From contig CM057151.1 in the NCBI GenBank assembly GCA_029962745.1, forward strand, positions 35,124,018 to 35,188,017: DNA of 64,000 nt, in the 5' to 3' direction. Under the pieces are notes generated by a model. That model searched no databases. It was not told where the DNA came from and saw nothing but the letters and a program-made list of their open reading frames with translations. Source of the DNA: Echinometra lucunter. Its lineage: Eukaryota > Echinodermata > Echinoidea > Camarodonta > Echinometridae. Shown here piece after piece: positions 1 to 12,800 of this stretch (its first letter is position 1; the number at the start of each line of letters is the position of its first letter). The translations under genes and the position numbers were made by a program.

Positions 1-1649
1 TCCCCATATACCACTTCTCATATAAGTTACCCCTAATACTGAATTTTAGTGTGCAGAAAATGCCATTTTCACGTACGAATTTTCAAACATCTCCCTACCG
101 TGGGAGGGGGGATATCTCCCTCCCACACCCTCCCCCCGCTCGGTCTCTTCGCTCCCTCGTCTCCCCCCCCCCCCCCTTGAAAATTCCTGGCTACGCCAGT
201 GTCCAGGACCACAAAATTCTGCAAATCTGTATGTAACAGTTTTGATTTATGTACTATACCTGATTTGAAATTTTGAAAATCGTCTGGACTTCCCCTGTAA
301 TATGGGAGGAATTTACTTGTTTATTTAGGTAGTTAAAATTAGTAAATGCCACTTCAGCAGGAATATTTTTCTTTCAATACTATGGTGTTCCTTTCCCCTT
401 CAACTGGATGTTTCAACAAAGTTGTGACGACAGATGTCTAATAATGTGTCATATATTTTTAGAAGTCCGAATAAAATATGACAAATAATGCATTTTGTTT
501 TGACTTCGATATATTTTAATTTATACAAATACAATCATATTCACGTCGTTATTGAACAGAATACAAAACAGTGCAAACTTCAATTGGGGTAAAGAAAAAA
601 AAATTACAGCCAAACTGTTTATTGTTTATACGTAAATTATTATCATACTCTCTTGATAAAAATAGATACTTGAAAGGAAAGAATAATAATGGCAGCAAGT
701 TCCCCAGAAGTAATCAAAATTATTGATAAACTATTAATGCTTGTAATGCTGATAAATAGACAATAAATGAACCGGTCACCAATGAAACTGGTTTAAAGCA
801 TTAGTTTTGTTTGCTTTATTGCGTTTTTCATTTTTATTTGCCTTCTTGTTGTTATTTGTGACGGACTATTTTTGCTTTCGACCAGACCCCTTTTTAAAAG
901 AGCGGCCCCTTTTTTTTTTTTGAACAATGCCAGTCCGTGGGGAAAACTCTCCAAGCTCGCCACGGCTAGTCCACGTGGGCCTACCTTGATTTAATAGGAT
1001 CCCAATGCTCACCCCCCCCCCCCCCCCCGTAAAGACGATTAGTTCTTTTGACTCCATAGAAATTAATACGCAGACCCTTTTACAGGGCCTTCATTATGAC
1101 GGTGAGATTTCAGGATTACGCTGCATGGGCGTAAGTCTATAAGCCCAGCAGACAGGGGATTAAAAAGAAAAAAAAAAAAGAACAAGATACATACTAATGA
1201 AGAAAAAAGGAAAAGAGAAAAGGGACAGAAAGATTAGAAAAGAAAAGAAAAGAGAAAAGAAAATAATTCCTTTTGCATTCCGTTTGCATAAGCTTGAAGA
1301 ACGGATAAATGTTTTCTGAAGGTTAATCTTTCCAAATGATCACCTGAAAATGACGAAGGATGCATAATTGCAAAGGTTCATAAATCCAAAAGGTATGCAG
1401 GTTTTAATTTGATTTCGGAATTATGGGACCTTTTGCATTTTGGTAAAGAAATGTTTGTTTCTGCATTGAAGCTTCAGGTAAACGAGTGTCCCCTGCCCCC
1501 ACCCGAAAAATATATCTCATTAAACTTAATACAACTTTAAAGCAAAAATAATGTTAACACCAAATGGCATATGGAATGGGAATCCACTCCTGCGACGAAG
1601 TGTTAATATTCCTAGGCTGCCAGCTTTAAGTTTCGCCATTTTATACCAC
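1..1649. other. Repeat-rich left edge, no gene seen
   Basis: Holds the GC-rich end of a dispersed element (about 90-200, ending CCTGGCTACGCCAG), poly-C at 1012-1028 and A-rich (AAAAG)n near 1200-1260. No credible coding frame. Confidence 0.6.
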
Positions 1650-1880
1650 CAGGGATGGCACCAGGGTATTTTGATAGGGGGGCAAGATGACACGTAAAAA
1701 TGAAAATGAAATGAAATGTAGGGGTATTACATAGTTTCATGACCAAACCCTCTCTTTTACTCTCTTCTTTCTCCTCCCTCCTCTTTTTTCCTCTTTTTTT
1801 TTTCCTCCTTTTTTTTTTTCTTTTTTGATCACTTGAAAAATCATGGGGGCCCTGCCCCCCCCCTTGTAGAACCACCCCTG
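1650..1880 (+). mobile_element. Pyrimidine-rich dispersed repeat, copy 1
   Basis: CAGGGATGGCACC...CCAGGGTATTTTGATAGGGG, then a CT-rich stretch, then ATCACTTGAAAAATCAT and an end at CCACCCCTG. It shares all these landmarks with 17340-17595 in the same orientation. Confidence 0.8.
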
Positions 1881-1889
1881 GATAAAAGG

Positions 1890-4362
1890 TCAGTGATTCC
1901 GGAGCATATCGTACTCAGCATACTTCCAGACAGATTACTCCAAACACTTATTCATCGTTAATACTTTTATCATGCCATTAAAATATTCACTGTTTTGAAG
2001 TCATTCCAATCAATGTATACACTGTAAAAAATAATATGCCCATTGGTACAGACCAATTTCACCTCCGGTTTATGTATTTGGCCCTCTATCGACGACGCCA
2101 TTGCTGCGGTGGGCAAGCGCGCTGACCGCGATTGGCTCTGTGTACAAAATGAATGTAAGATATGAAATATGCCCCGATATTGTTCCATTTACTTTATTCT
2201 ACATCAATAAAATAAAGCATGGATACATGGGTAGATGAGGTAAGACAATGGTCATATCTGACGGATGAAGGTATGATGTATTTTTGTACTTTCGATGGTT
2301 TTTCAACTTAGTTTTTTCAGTAAAAGTTCGATTGCAGCATAGAAGCCGTAGTAAACGGGAGCCCTAAATCTTACCCTGTTTACAAAGTCATGTTTTCACT
2401 CATTAAATTTTACGCCAAAGTACATAATGATAATGTTTCTTGACTTCAAAGTCCTTTCTGTTGATGTTTTTACCCACTGGCGACGAATTCTTTCACATTA
2501 CTTACGGAAACCTGTGTAGGGAGTACGGCTTCTCACACAAACAGGCTTCATGAGTCAAAAGCGAGTGAATTTCGCACTCAGTTAGCTTCCAATTTTTCAA
2601 CTTTCTCCAATTCTTGTGGCATTTGAGCACCGCACATCTGCGACCTGAACTTCCCTGATAATTTCTCATTGCAAATATTAAAATAAATCTGCATATACTG
2701 GTCAAAATAGACAAAAAATCGAACGAATGTACATAACGTTCTATTGACTTGTGTACTATAAAAGTTGGAGTGCCCACCGCAGTATGTCGAACTGTGTCGA
2801 ACAGTCTGCTGCCCTCTTGCGTTGTGAAATTGGTCTATAGTGGTTTGTTTTTCCATAGTATAGAATTTACTTAAAGATATAAATGTTGGCCCTTACGTAC
2901 TTGATTTAAGTCTTACTACTTCAAACTTTCAATTTATTAGAATATACGTGAATTTCTTAAGTTAAATGAAATACAAGAAAATTCAAGTAACTTGAATTTG
3001 TATTGATTTAGTCATGTTAACTCAAATTAAGAAATTATACGTTTTACTTATCATAAACAATATTATTTATGTTGATTGAATGATTGTACTTATCTTTCTT
3101 AGGTAACGACTGAGGAAATGCATAATTTAAGTATTACATTCTAAATTTCTTAGATTGTGATTAATAGGGACAAATCAGAAATTCGATTGAAAATTAACCT
3201 AATAGATTTTGAAATCAGTCTTATTGAACATTACCTTTTTAATCTATTTTTTGATTTGTCCTTAATCATGGCCTTTTAGATTAAGTTTTAATCTAAGAAA
3301 TTTAATGTTTATCATGCATATAAAACGTCTTGATTCTCATGAATATTCATCAAGACCAAATTGATCCTTTTCTTTTACATAAAACAATTCATTTTTGGGT
3401 TCAATCAAAATTTAATGAGTGCAAAATAATTAATAATTTTTAAGCAAAGATGAGACAATTTGAATTATCACTCAGTGCAAAGCAAATCGAAACTTGATAT
3501 TTTAAGAAACTTTCCAACCAATTCATTTTTTAAGATGTCACGATCAAGTAAATATATAAAGGTTGGATCCCTATACTAACAATGATTTCATTTTGTTAGG
3601 TTAACACATTGGACACAAGTACAATATACAATTAAATAACCGTCACAAATAAATTCTACTTCAAATATATTACGTTCATTGGTTTGTTTAATCAAGTTGC
3701 ATCAATATTTTTCTCATCATATACTATATTTAAGTATAATTTACGTAATAAAAATACCTGCATTTCTAAAACAGTAAAACATTACTTCGTTTTTGTAATG
3801 TAATTTTAAAAAATGCAATATTTACTTAAATTCATTAAGGTAATCCACTGAAGAAATTTCATGAAGTAAGCTTAGCAATTTTTTTTAACAGTGAGAACAT
3901 TAGTATATACACCGTAGGTTAATAATACTATTCAAATTTACGTAAACAAGGAAGAAAATAGCTGCATGGGATCCTAGAATATATACGACACTAAAAAGCT
4001 AAAAGATATAGTATACTAACTGAAGTGAATGACTGACAGAGTGAGATCATTATAAATGTTTACTAAACAACCAACTTACCATAGACCACTTTACACTCTA
4101 ACTAGATATAGAAACTAGTCAAAGAGATTGGGATTAGGGACTAATCCAATATCATATTAAGAAATACTAATCAATAAGGGTGATTTCTAAATCTATTAAA
4201 TCAAGATTTTTAATCGCAACACAAGTCATCAAGAACACATAGTTAGGCCTATATATATAGCTATGTCTATATATATAGCAATAGCTTGTTAAATACAAAG
4301 TCTACGTGTGGGTATACAAAAAAAAGCAGACAAGCAGAAATTTCATGCTTAAATCCAACTGT
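1890..4362. other. AT-rich intergenic, no gene seen
   Basis: Short shadow ORFs only. A weak inverted repeat pairs TGATTAATAGGGACAAATCA (3158) with TGATTTGTCCTTAATCA (3252). ORFs at 2502-2856 have no recognisable similarity or splice context. Confidence 0.55.
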
Positions 4363-4372
4363 AGATATATAG

Positions 4373-4421
<49 letters not shown>

Positions 4422-4437
4422 TATATATATAGCTATG

Positions 4438-4482
<45 letters not shown>
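4363..4482. repeat. (TA)n microsatellite
   Basis: Nearly pure TA dinucleotide with a few GTA/GCTA interruptions. Further TA tracts lie at 4837-4870 and 5000-5049. The ORFs across them are low-complexity artefacts. Confidence 0.95.
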
Positions 4483-4484
<2 letters not shown>

Positions 4485-4779
4485 TGAAAGAAATGAAAAT
4501 GGGAGAATAATAATTGCGTAGCTCCCTCAATGTTCCCCAGAGCTGTCATCCATTTTGAATCAAGGGTTGAAAAAAATGCCTCCGCCGGGAATCGAACCCG
4601 GGTCACTGGCTTAGAACGCCAATGCCTTACCACTGGCGTTGGCGTTCTAAGCCAGTGACCCGGGTTCGATTCCCGGCGGAGGCATTTTTTCAACCCTTGA
4701 TTCAAAATGGATGACAGCTCTGGGGAACATTGAGGGAGCTATACGCAATTATTATTCTCCCATTTTCATTTCTTTCAGT
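4483..4779. repeat. Long near-perfect inverted repeat with tRNA-Arg-like core
   Basis: Arms of about 140 bases mirror each other around 4631, with only a 2-base difference seen (GCGTAGC versus GCGTATAGC). It is flanked by long (TA)n tracts. The central 4577-4684 contains two head-to-head tRNA 3' portions. Confidence 0.85.
4577..4640 (-). pseudogene. Truncated tRNA-Arg(TCT)-like sequence
   Basis: On the minus strand: D-arm-like GCCAGTGGTAAGGC, anticodon stem-loop TTGGC-GTTCTAA-GCCAG (anticodon TCT), T arm CCGGGTTCGATTCCCGG and acceptor strand CGGAGGC-A. The 5' acceptor strand is missing because the palindrome centre cuts it off. An inverted partial copy sits at about 4633-4684. Not a functional tRNA gene as it stands. 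Confidence 0.7.
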
Positions 4780-4835
4780 GTTTATTATTTACAAGGGAGT
4801 TGCCAAAGTTGTTTGCATTTGTCAAATTTCTTTCA

Positions 4836-4871
<36 letters not shown>

Positions 4872-4996
4872 TACGTCTTATTTATTTCGATAAAGGTCTG
4901 TGACCGTAACGTCAGTAAATTTTGTCTTGCGACTTCCGGCTTTATTTCTACCTAATTGTTTGCTTTCTATTTCAACACACCAACGCAGAACATTCT

Positions 4997-5052
<56 letters not shown>

Positions 5053-5129
5053 GAAGGTGGTCCCCCGCAAAACGTGTATGTACAGTGCTTCATTTTAGCA
5101 CATACAGTGAAAGAAAATGGAGAATGGAG

Positions 5130-5304
5130 CTGACGTAGCTCTCGATCACAATGATCCTTTTATTTCATTGACAAGCTTTCGGCCATCATCAGGCCTTCAT
5201 CAGGCCTGAGCAGATACAACAAAGACGGCCTGATGAAGGCCTGATGATGGCCGAAAACTTGTCATTGAAAAAAAAAGGATTATTTTAATCGAGAGCTACG
5301 TCAG
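5130..5304. mobile_element. Foldback element
   Basis: Arms CTGACGTAGCTCTCGAT... and ...ATCGAGAGCTACGTCAG, continuing inward with GGCCATCATCAGGCCTTCA and its reverse complement. About 175 bases. Confidence 0.8.
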
Positions 5305-5864
5305 AATATAATGTAGTAACCTATAATGCTGTGTATATCGAACCGCAGTTAAGATTCCTTGAATTCAGTAATCCCTTGATCAAAAAGTCGATCGACGGAT
5401 TTTAATTTTTTTTTTTCTTTAAGTGAAGGTACAGCAAATCCTGATGACCATTATATATGAGCAGTATCCCTCCCCCTCCCCCTTGTATCTACGTATACAA
5501 AAGTACTTGACAAGTTTTCAAGAACTGAATTAGCTGTTGAAGTTCATTGATGCATGCATGTAAGCATTTACCAGAAGAGCACTAGTGCCACGTACTCAAC
5601 TAAATTTATCAAGTAACTGACGCGGGAACTGACAACTGTCTACAAAACATGGCTGGACAATACACTGGGGACTTGTGTTGTTCAGAGATTACACAAGAAA
5701 AGTTCTTTAATAGCAACCATGGCAACCCTGAGCTACTTTGATCTCATTAGTATCAGCTAGTATACAGTACGCCCCCCCCCCCCAAAAAAAAAGTTTACAG
5801 TCGGAAAAAGCCTCGCCATCTGAATTTCGAAATATTTTCAGGAATCTTCTTACCTCTATATATC

Positions 5865-6099
5865 GTGGCCCTGAAGTACGCTCGACAACAGGTCATGTGC
5901 GACGTGAATTTCGCATCCCAGGTCCTGAACTTCGCATCCGAGGTCATGAATTTCACGACTTGGGATGCAAAGTTTGCGCCACGGGTCATGAATTTCGCAC
6001 CGCGGGTCGTGAATTTCACGACTTGGATGCAAAGTTCAGGACCTGGGATGCGAAATTCTCGTCGCACATTACCTGTTGTCGAGCATACTTCAGGGCCAC
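5865..6099. mobile_element. Foldback element with internal repeats
   Basis: Arms GTGGCCCTGAAGTACGCTCG and CGAGCATACTTCAGGGCCAC, extending about 75 bases. The centre repeats GGTCATGAATTTC/CACGACTTGG motifs several times. Overlapping ORFs on both strands are palindromic mirror images, not genes. Confidence 0.82.
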
Positions 6100-6549
6100 C
6101 ATAAGATAGCCAAGGTCGCTTCTATCACATGACACCCCAAAAGCTTAAAATATTTTTCGCATGTGTGAGAAAAAGTAACGGGTGCAAAATTCAGTCTTAA
6201 CAAGAATTGGAATTTGTTTTGTGGTATCAGCAATGTCTCGTGGATCTTTGTACACTCAAACTTTTGTTGGGTAGAACTTTCCACCAGGATAACCAACTTT
6301 GGGCAACCTTCCTGTACCCCATTCGAAGAATATTCTCTTTCTCATCTTTAAATCCTATTATGGAACAATATGTTCAAATTTTGTCAGATATAATTATAAT
6401 TCCCCGCGTGTCAGGCTTTTTTCTTTAAACCAAAAAAAAAGGTTTTTTTTCAGTGTGCACCTCACCTCCCCCTCCTCTCTCTCTCTCTCTCTCCCTCTCT
6501 CTTTCTACATGATAATATATACACTTCAAAAGGTATAGTACTGTAGGTA

Positions 6550-6841
6550 TCATTCACTTTTGAATTTTTGGTTTTCGCTATGTGTGAACAAGTTGATAAA
6601 CACAAAAAGACAAAAGCGGAAAATGAAAAATACCACCGCTAAAAACGCTGCGGAGCTTGCGATGAGAAATGCATACACGTCGAGAAGATGATACTGGAAA
6701 AAATTGAGTTTGTTCGCAGGAGACCGCATGTAATGCCCGCCAAACTTGATGGCGTGTTCGATCCAGTGCGCTGCTTTTTCGGGTGCAGTCATCGGGTCGT
6801 CACGGTAAATGGCGGACACCTCTTTAGCCACCTTGCTGTAA
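6550..6841 (-). CDS. UGT exon 4 (C-terminal membrane anchor)
   Basis: Starts after TTTCTACAG; the split codon gives Ser. It reads YSKVAKEVSAIYRDDP and then APEKAAHWIEHAIKFGG, the normal UGT C-terminal block. A membrane helix of about 25 hydrophobic residues follows, then a tail ending FTHSENQKFKSE and the stop codon. The tail is hydrophilic and lysine-containing, as in ER-retained UGTs. Confidence 0.92.
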
Positions 6842-9800
6842 CTGTAGAAAATGAAGACAAAAATGTGCATCGATATTTTAACTCTTCTCCCTGAGTAGTT
6901 TTAAGGAGACGGGGGACATTGGATTTATACTCGTGAATAAAATGCGAAATATTGAAGACATCAAGGAGAGGGTGCGTAGGAGTCCTGTGACAAACTTTTC
7001 CTGTCTTTTTTTTCACGCTTTCCCTTTTCTCTTTTCTTGTTCTCTTCTTCACTTGCTTTTTTCCGTTTTCGAGGAGAGAGCACACATCCCTTGCTCTTCC
7101 TAATACGTACGCCACTGCTTACAGGGGAAACTGTATAGTTAAACCTATTCTGTCATCTTGGTCATTCCTATTAGTAATGAAGATTTCAAGAACTTTTCGA
7201 TCTATCATTTTCAGAGAATAAAATGGGAAGTGCATGCCAAATTCAAAGTTTTTAACGCTCAGACTGGAGTCCCCATGCAGTCACAGCATTCCCCCCCCCT
7301 CCCCCCCCCCCCCCCCTCCCCGAGCCTTGCATGTACTCCAAGGCTGCGTTTCACGAAACCGTCATAAGTCTAACTTCTCGGACATCCCATAGAAACGCGT
7401 GTTGTAGAATTAACACGCGTTTCAATGGGATGTCCATGAACTTAGACTTATGACGGTTTCGTGAGACGCAGCTTAGATCGTGATGATCAGTTTTTGTCAG
7501 AACTGACTGCAAGCCAGGAGGAAGGACAGTGGATTACTCCTGGAATAATTGTAGGCCTACTTGAGATCATCGCAGATCGAGCGGCATCGTTTACAGTTAG
7601 GCAGAGTGGGTAATGATTAGTAAGTATTAAGTAACCAGCTCTTCTCAGTCCGTTCTGTCTTGCCGTCGAAGCTTGGTGCTCCCCGGGATACAGGTAAGTT
7701 TTATAATATATTCTAATGTTCTTTTGCAGGTTATGCTATAGGGTAGGGAGGCGGAATTGAAAATAATTTATTCACGTTTGAGTTGCGAATTAGGGAATAA
7801 TACCATATCACCACGTGCCAAAGTATGCATGGACGCAGCCCTTTTGTCGTTGGAGGCCAAAGGTTTGATGGTTAAATGAACGCACAGAAAAGGGTGAACA
7901 CAATCACACAAAAGCGCGACAGGAATTACTGTAAGAATATTTAAGGATTGATTTAGGTCTGTAGCTTATTCCAAAAGTAAAAGCTTTTGACCTTCAAAGT
8001 ATATCCGAGATTATTTTCAAATGCATGATCTACGATGAATCAAGGGTATAGCAAAGATTTTTTTTCTTCATAAAAAAGGCATGCATCTGAAAATGTGAGA
8101 ACTTGTTAACTTTAATTTTTTCTCGTTGTTGCTGTGTCATTTCTGTTTGTTTTTTATTTGTTAATTTCATTTATGCACTCATTATTGGTTCAGCTAATTT
8201 TAAAACAACTTTTCCCTTCCCTTCCAAAAAGATTTCGTGATGACTAGAAGTATTGCTTACCTTCGACTTTTACCCATCAAAATTGCTTAATTCAACTTGA
8301 ACTGAACATTTAGATCTTGAACATAATTGTATAATTCTTCTACATAGCGAATTGAAGTGTCGAATGAGCTTATCCATAATGATTTTGTTAAAACTTGTTT
8401 AAAAGTAATATAGCTACATGGGGAAAAACGAGTATGAAATGGATGGTTGATTGGTTGATCTAAGGAAAGCAGGTGCACGCGACGCAAGCAACCAAGAGAC
8501 CAACGGCTTTAAGTCCTCTCCGTGGGACTCGGTTGGGCTTGGTAATTAGTGCCCTTTTTACCATCAAAGGGCACTAACAAATTATAGCGCATCCACGTGT
8601 TTCAAATCCGGATACTCTTAGACCATAGTTCTAAGATCCATCACGCCTAAACCTCTCCCCATTATAGGCTATGATGTTTTGTCTTTTCGAAAAATTTTGC
8701 AGTCACAATGATACTGCAAGATATTTCTTGTTTTCAACAGGTTATCAGTTAATTTATTTTTCGTTTCTGAGAAACTGATCAGCAAAGAAAAAAGAATCAC
8801 GCACACACAGAAAGTTAAATGAATAAAATTGACGGTCATACCAGTTTTGTTACTGAAAAAGAGAGAAAAAAGATCTGTTTTAAAACAGGGATCACCAAAT
8901 TTACTTTGTTCATTTTGTTTTATCTCTTGCATAAACATTTATAATGTCACTAAGGTGATATCATACATTTTTTTGATCAAAGTAGGGGGCACTGGGATTA
9001 AATTCGATTGTTTTTTTAATTTTTATAATGATTGATAATTGGGGTTTTTTTTACCCAGGGTAGCCACATCATGATGATACAGGTCCACCACTCAACCTAT
9101 AATTCCTAAGACCACAAATCGATCGATTCTCACGCAAAAATATCGTGCTACCCGTGAGGAAAACTCAGTCCCCACATGAATGACCAATTTGCCTCTGAAT
9201 AAAAAAAAAAGTTCATAATCAATTTTCATCATTTATATCATCTCCTTGCACAATTAAAATTCATAAATACCTCGGATTTTGAATGACCTCCACCAGGGAT
9301 TCGTAAATGACATCAGCGCTCAGCGACATCTTATCGAGTTTTTTCCCCATCCCTCTCCCCTCGATCCTGGCTGCGACGTCGGGTTGGTCGCCGAAAAGTG
9401 GAATGGCAACTATTGGTACGCCGTGGTAACACGCCTCCTGGAACCCATTGTTACCACCTTGGTAAATCAATGCTCGCGTCTTAGGATGACCTGGAAAAGG
9501 GTGAATTCATGTAGCAACGTCAACCAAATCGACCAAAAATAATGCATATAATTATTTTCTTTATGTTTTACCAAAATCATCTGAGGGATGTGTAGCTCAA
9601 GGGTTTCCTTTTATCATAAGCGTTTTAGTTAACAAATGGTTAAATAAATATTACCAAAATGAATAAAACTGCTGGTGTATACAACGATTAAAAGTTATAC
9701 ACAGATTTTATAATGCTTAAAGATTCCTATCATTCAGGAATGCACTAATACTTGAAATGAATTTTGTCCATATTTCCTACCGAGAAGGTCATTTTGAGGT

Positions 9801-12800
9801 AGCCACGGCATGGTCTTCACATTGGGCGGTAGTTCCCAATCGGGTATCTCCTTCAGCTGCCAGATAACCTTCTGCGGCAACCTTCGGAAAGCTTCGGCAA
9901 ACATCACCAGTATTTCCGGTCTCATCGTTGTGATGGACGCCGTGTAGGTACCGAGGGTGAAGACAATGACGCCGTGATCTCCGGAACTCTGTACAAAGTC
10001 TTCAAGCTCCTATACAACAATACAATAGACCTGTTAACTAAAATTTATGCACGTTTCTCTCCAGAACTCTTGGTTACCAACAATTCAGTTCACCTGTTAT
10101 GCATAATGGCATCTGAATCGAAGGAATCAAGTTTGTATACAATAGTTGTTGCTTTGTTCGGCAAGCCTCTGGCAAGTTCTTAGTTGTCAAGGGAAACTTT
10201 TGTTCAACAGCTATGCATAGAATGGAGGCATCTCTTTTTCTTTCTTTTATTTCTTTATGTACAAAACAAAAGGAAGGGAAGAGATGGTGGAGAAGAAAAG
10301 CAATGAAGAGAGAACGGGGAGAAAGAGAGGAAGGAGAAGACGAAGAAGGGAAAAAGAAGATTGCATATGCAAATGGACAGTAGAAGGAGGAGGAGGAGAA
10401 GAAAAAGAAGAAGGAAAGGGAGGCGGGGAAGAGAAGAAGGAAGAGAAGGGGAAGAGAAGAAGAAGAAAAAAGAAGAAGAAAAAATGAAGAAAAAGAAAAA
10501 ATGAAGAAGAAGGAACAAGAAGAAGAAGGAAAAGAAGATAAATTAAGTCACAAAACTGAAAAGGATGCTGATTTCATAGCAAGAAATGCTTGAATCTACA
10601 TTTGCAAAAGTTAAAAACAAAAGAGAGCAGCGATTATTGAGGTATAGCAGTACCCGGGCCCGGAGGTCGTAGGTTCAAAACCATGTTGCTTTGTTTGTAA
10701 CTTTATTGTCCCTAGTTATGATAATAGGCATGATATAAGCATGACCCTCAATACGCAGTTAACTGGATAGCACCGAAAATCAAAGACGGAAAATGGATTA
10801 AATGAAATTCCTGATGTACTCTAAATCACTCAAAGTGGATTTAGCGCCTTTTGGAAATAAGCTTTTCATTTTTTATTTTTTTCAGCAGGTGAAAATATTC
10901 CACAATGTATGGCAGTAACACGGAAACGTCGCCCATATTTGACAAAACTTGGATGAAGTTACGGCAAATTAATTTTCTAATTAGGAATGCATCCCCTTCC
11001 CCGCGGTAGCAAGTTTTCTTATCATTCCTATAGTTTTTACACAGCATGGCCTAACGGATTTGTCGGTCTGTCGGTCTGTCGGTCTCAGACGTGAATAATA
11101 GATCGATACACGTCTGTCAAAACCCAATTCGAGAGAGAGACACTTCGACATGAAACATGTGGCAGAGTATGAAACTCTGCTGGTTCTTATCATGGTTTTT
11201 ATATAAAAAAATAAAACAACAACCAGATTTTCTATTACGCATAAAAATCTGTCGATTTCAGGTTTCTCTGCAGAACCCGGTGCCTAATCTCACATGAGTA
11301 CAATCATGTTGAACATTTTAATAGGGAATAACATCAAACTTTTGATCAATTTACCTCTTAGATTGAAATATGATCGACAATGATGAGTACTGTTACTACG
11401 CATAATACATTCGCTGGATGAAAAGAGAAGGCCCTTAACTCTTATGAGTTTAATGCACTCCTCTTTCTCATGCAGTTGTGATGTATTATTTTGTTTTTAA
11501 CATGATAATTATGTTTAAACTTTTCATGGGTAGTTTTGTTTGCATTCATACTCATGATACATGTTACTGTCAGCATTAGATACTGACGTACTTATTTTGA
11601 TAATAAGCCATTTTATATGAATTAAACTCTTGTCAGCGGCGTAAATCCACTTTGAGGAGTGGGGGGGGGGGACTTTTTGTCGATTTTTTTTTTCTGTCGA
11701 GCTCACACTTAAGTATAAACACACACACACTCAACTACCCGCACAGGCCCCCTTACACACATCTAAATTTTTGTGTTGCGAGCGAGCGAGCCAAAAATAA
11801 CCTCTTTTCGGATTTTTAATCGAATTTTCAAATAGAAATTCTAAAATGTGGGTGACAGCCCACTTCACCGAAGGCCCGCGAGACCGAGGGCCAGCGAGAC
11901 CGAAGGCCCACGAGACCGACTTTTTGTATCTTATTTTCCTTCATCAGGCGCCGCGGTCGAGTGGTTTAAGGTGCCTCGTTGCAGCGGCGTAGCAGGTGCC
12001 TGTTATCAGAGGAGGGAGGGGGCAGAGCCAAATATTTCCCGGTAACTCCGTCTAGAATTAGTGGCGTAGCTAGGATTTCAGTTTAGGGGGTAGTGAGCAC
12101 GGGAAGCGCGCTCAGTAATTGTTTTGCACGATTCGCGTGCTCACCACCGCCCCTAAAATGAAATTCCAGCAATGCCACTGATTCTAGACTTAGTTACCGG
12201 GAATTATTTGGCTCTCCCCCCCCCCGATAACAGGCAGAGAATGTAAGAGGAGCGGGAGCAGACAAGTAACAATTAGAAGAAACGTCGGAGCTTCCGCGCT
12301 TCGAGTTTTTGGCTCTGCCCCCCCCCCCCCCCGATAACAGGCAGAGAACGTAAAAAGAGTGGGAGCAGACACGCAACAATTCGAAGAAAACGACGGAGCT
12401 TCCGTGCTTCGCGCGGGAGGGGGAAAACTCCCCTTATATAGGGAGTGCCTTTCGCGCGCTCAGTATTAAGTGTTTCGCACATTTCGCGTGCTCACTACCG
12501 CCCCAAAGTACCGCCCCCTAAAATAAAATCCTAGCTACACCACTAATTCTAGCCGGAGTTGCCAGGAAATATTTGGCTCTGGCCCCCCTCCCCCCTCTGA
12601 TAACACACTTCGCGTGCTCACTACCTCCCCAAAGTACCGCCCCTAAAATAAAATCCTGGCTACGCCACTAATTCTAGTCGGAGTTGCTAGGAAATATTTG
12701 GCTCTGGCCCCCCTCCCCCCTCTGATAACAGGCACCTGTTATGCTGCTGCAACGAGGCGCCTTAAACTACTCGGATTTACGCCAATGACTCATGTCCCGA

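Noticed and set aside
4577..4684. Functional tRNA-Arg genes
   Set aside because: The 5' acceptor strand is absent in both orientations, so no complete cloverleaf can form.
4267..5138. Tyr-Ile repeat ORFs on both strands
   Set aside because: Translations of TA microsatellites and of the palindrome.
5738..6109. 123-residue ORF with repeated FRT/HEF motifs
   Set aside because: Lies on a foldback element; mirror-image ORFs occur on the opposite strand.
10255..10518. Lys/Arg/Glu-rich and Phe/Leu/Ser-rich ORFs
   Set aside because: Direct translation of a purine/pyrimidine tract in a UGT intron.
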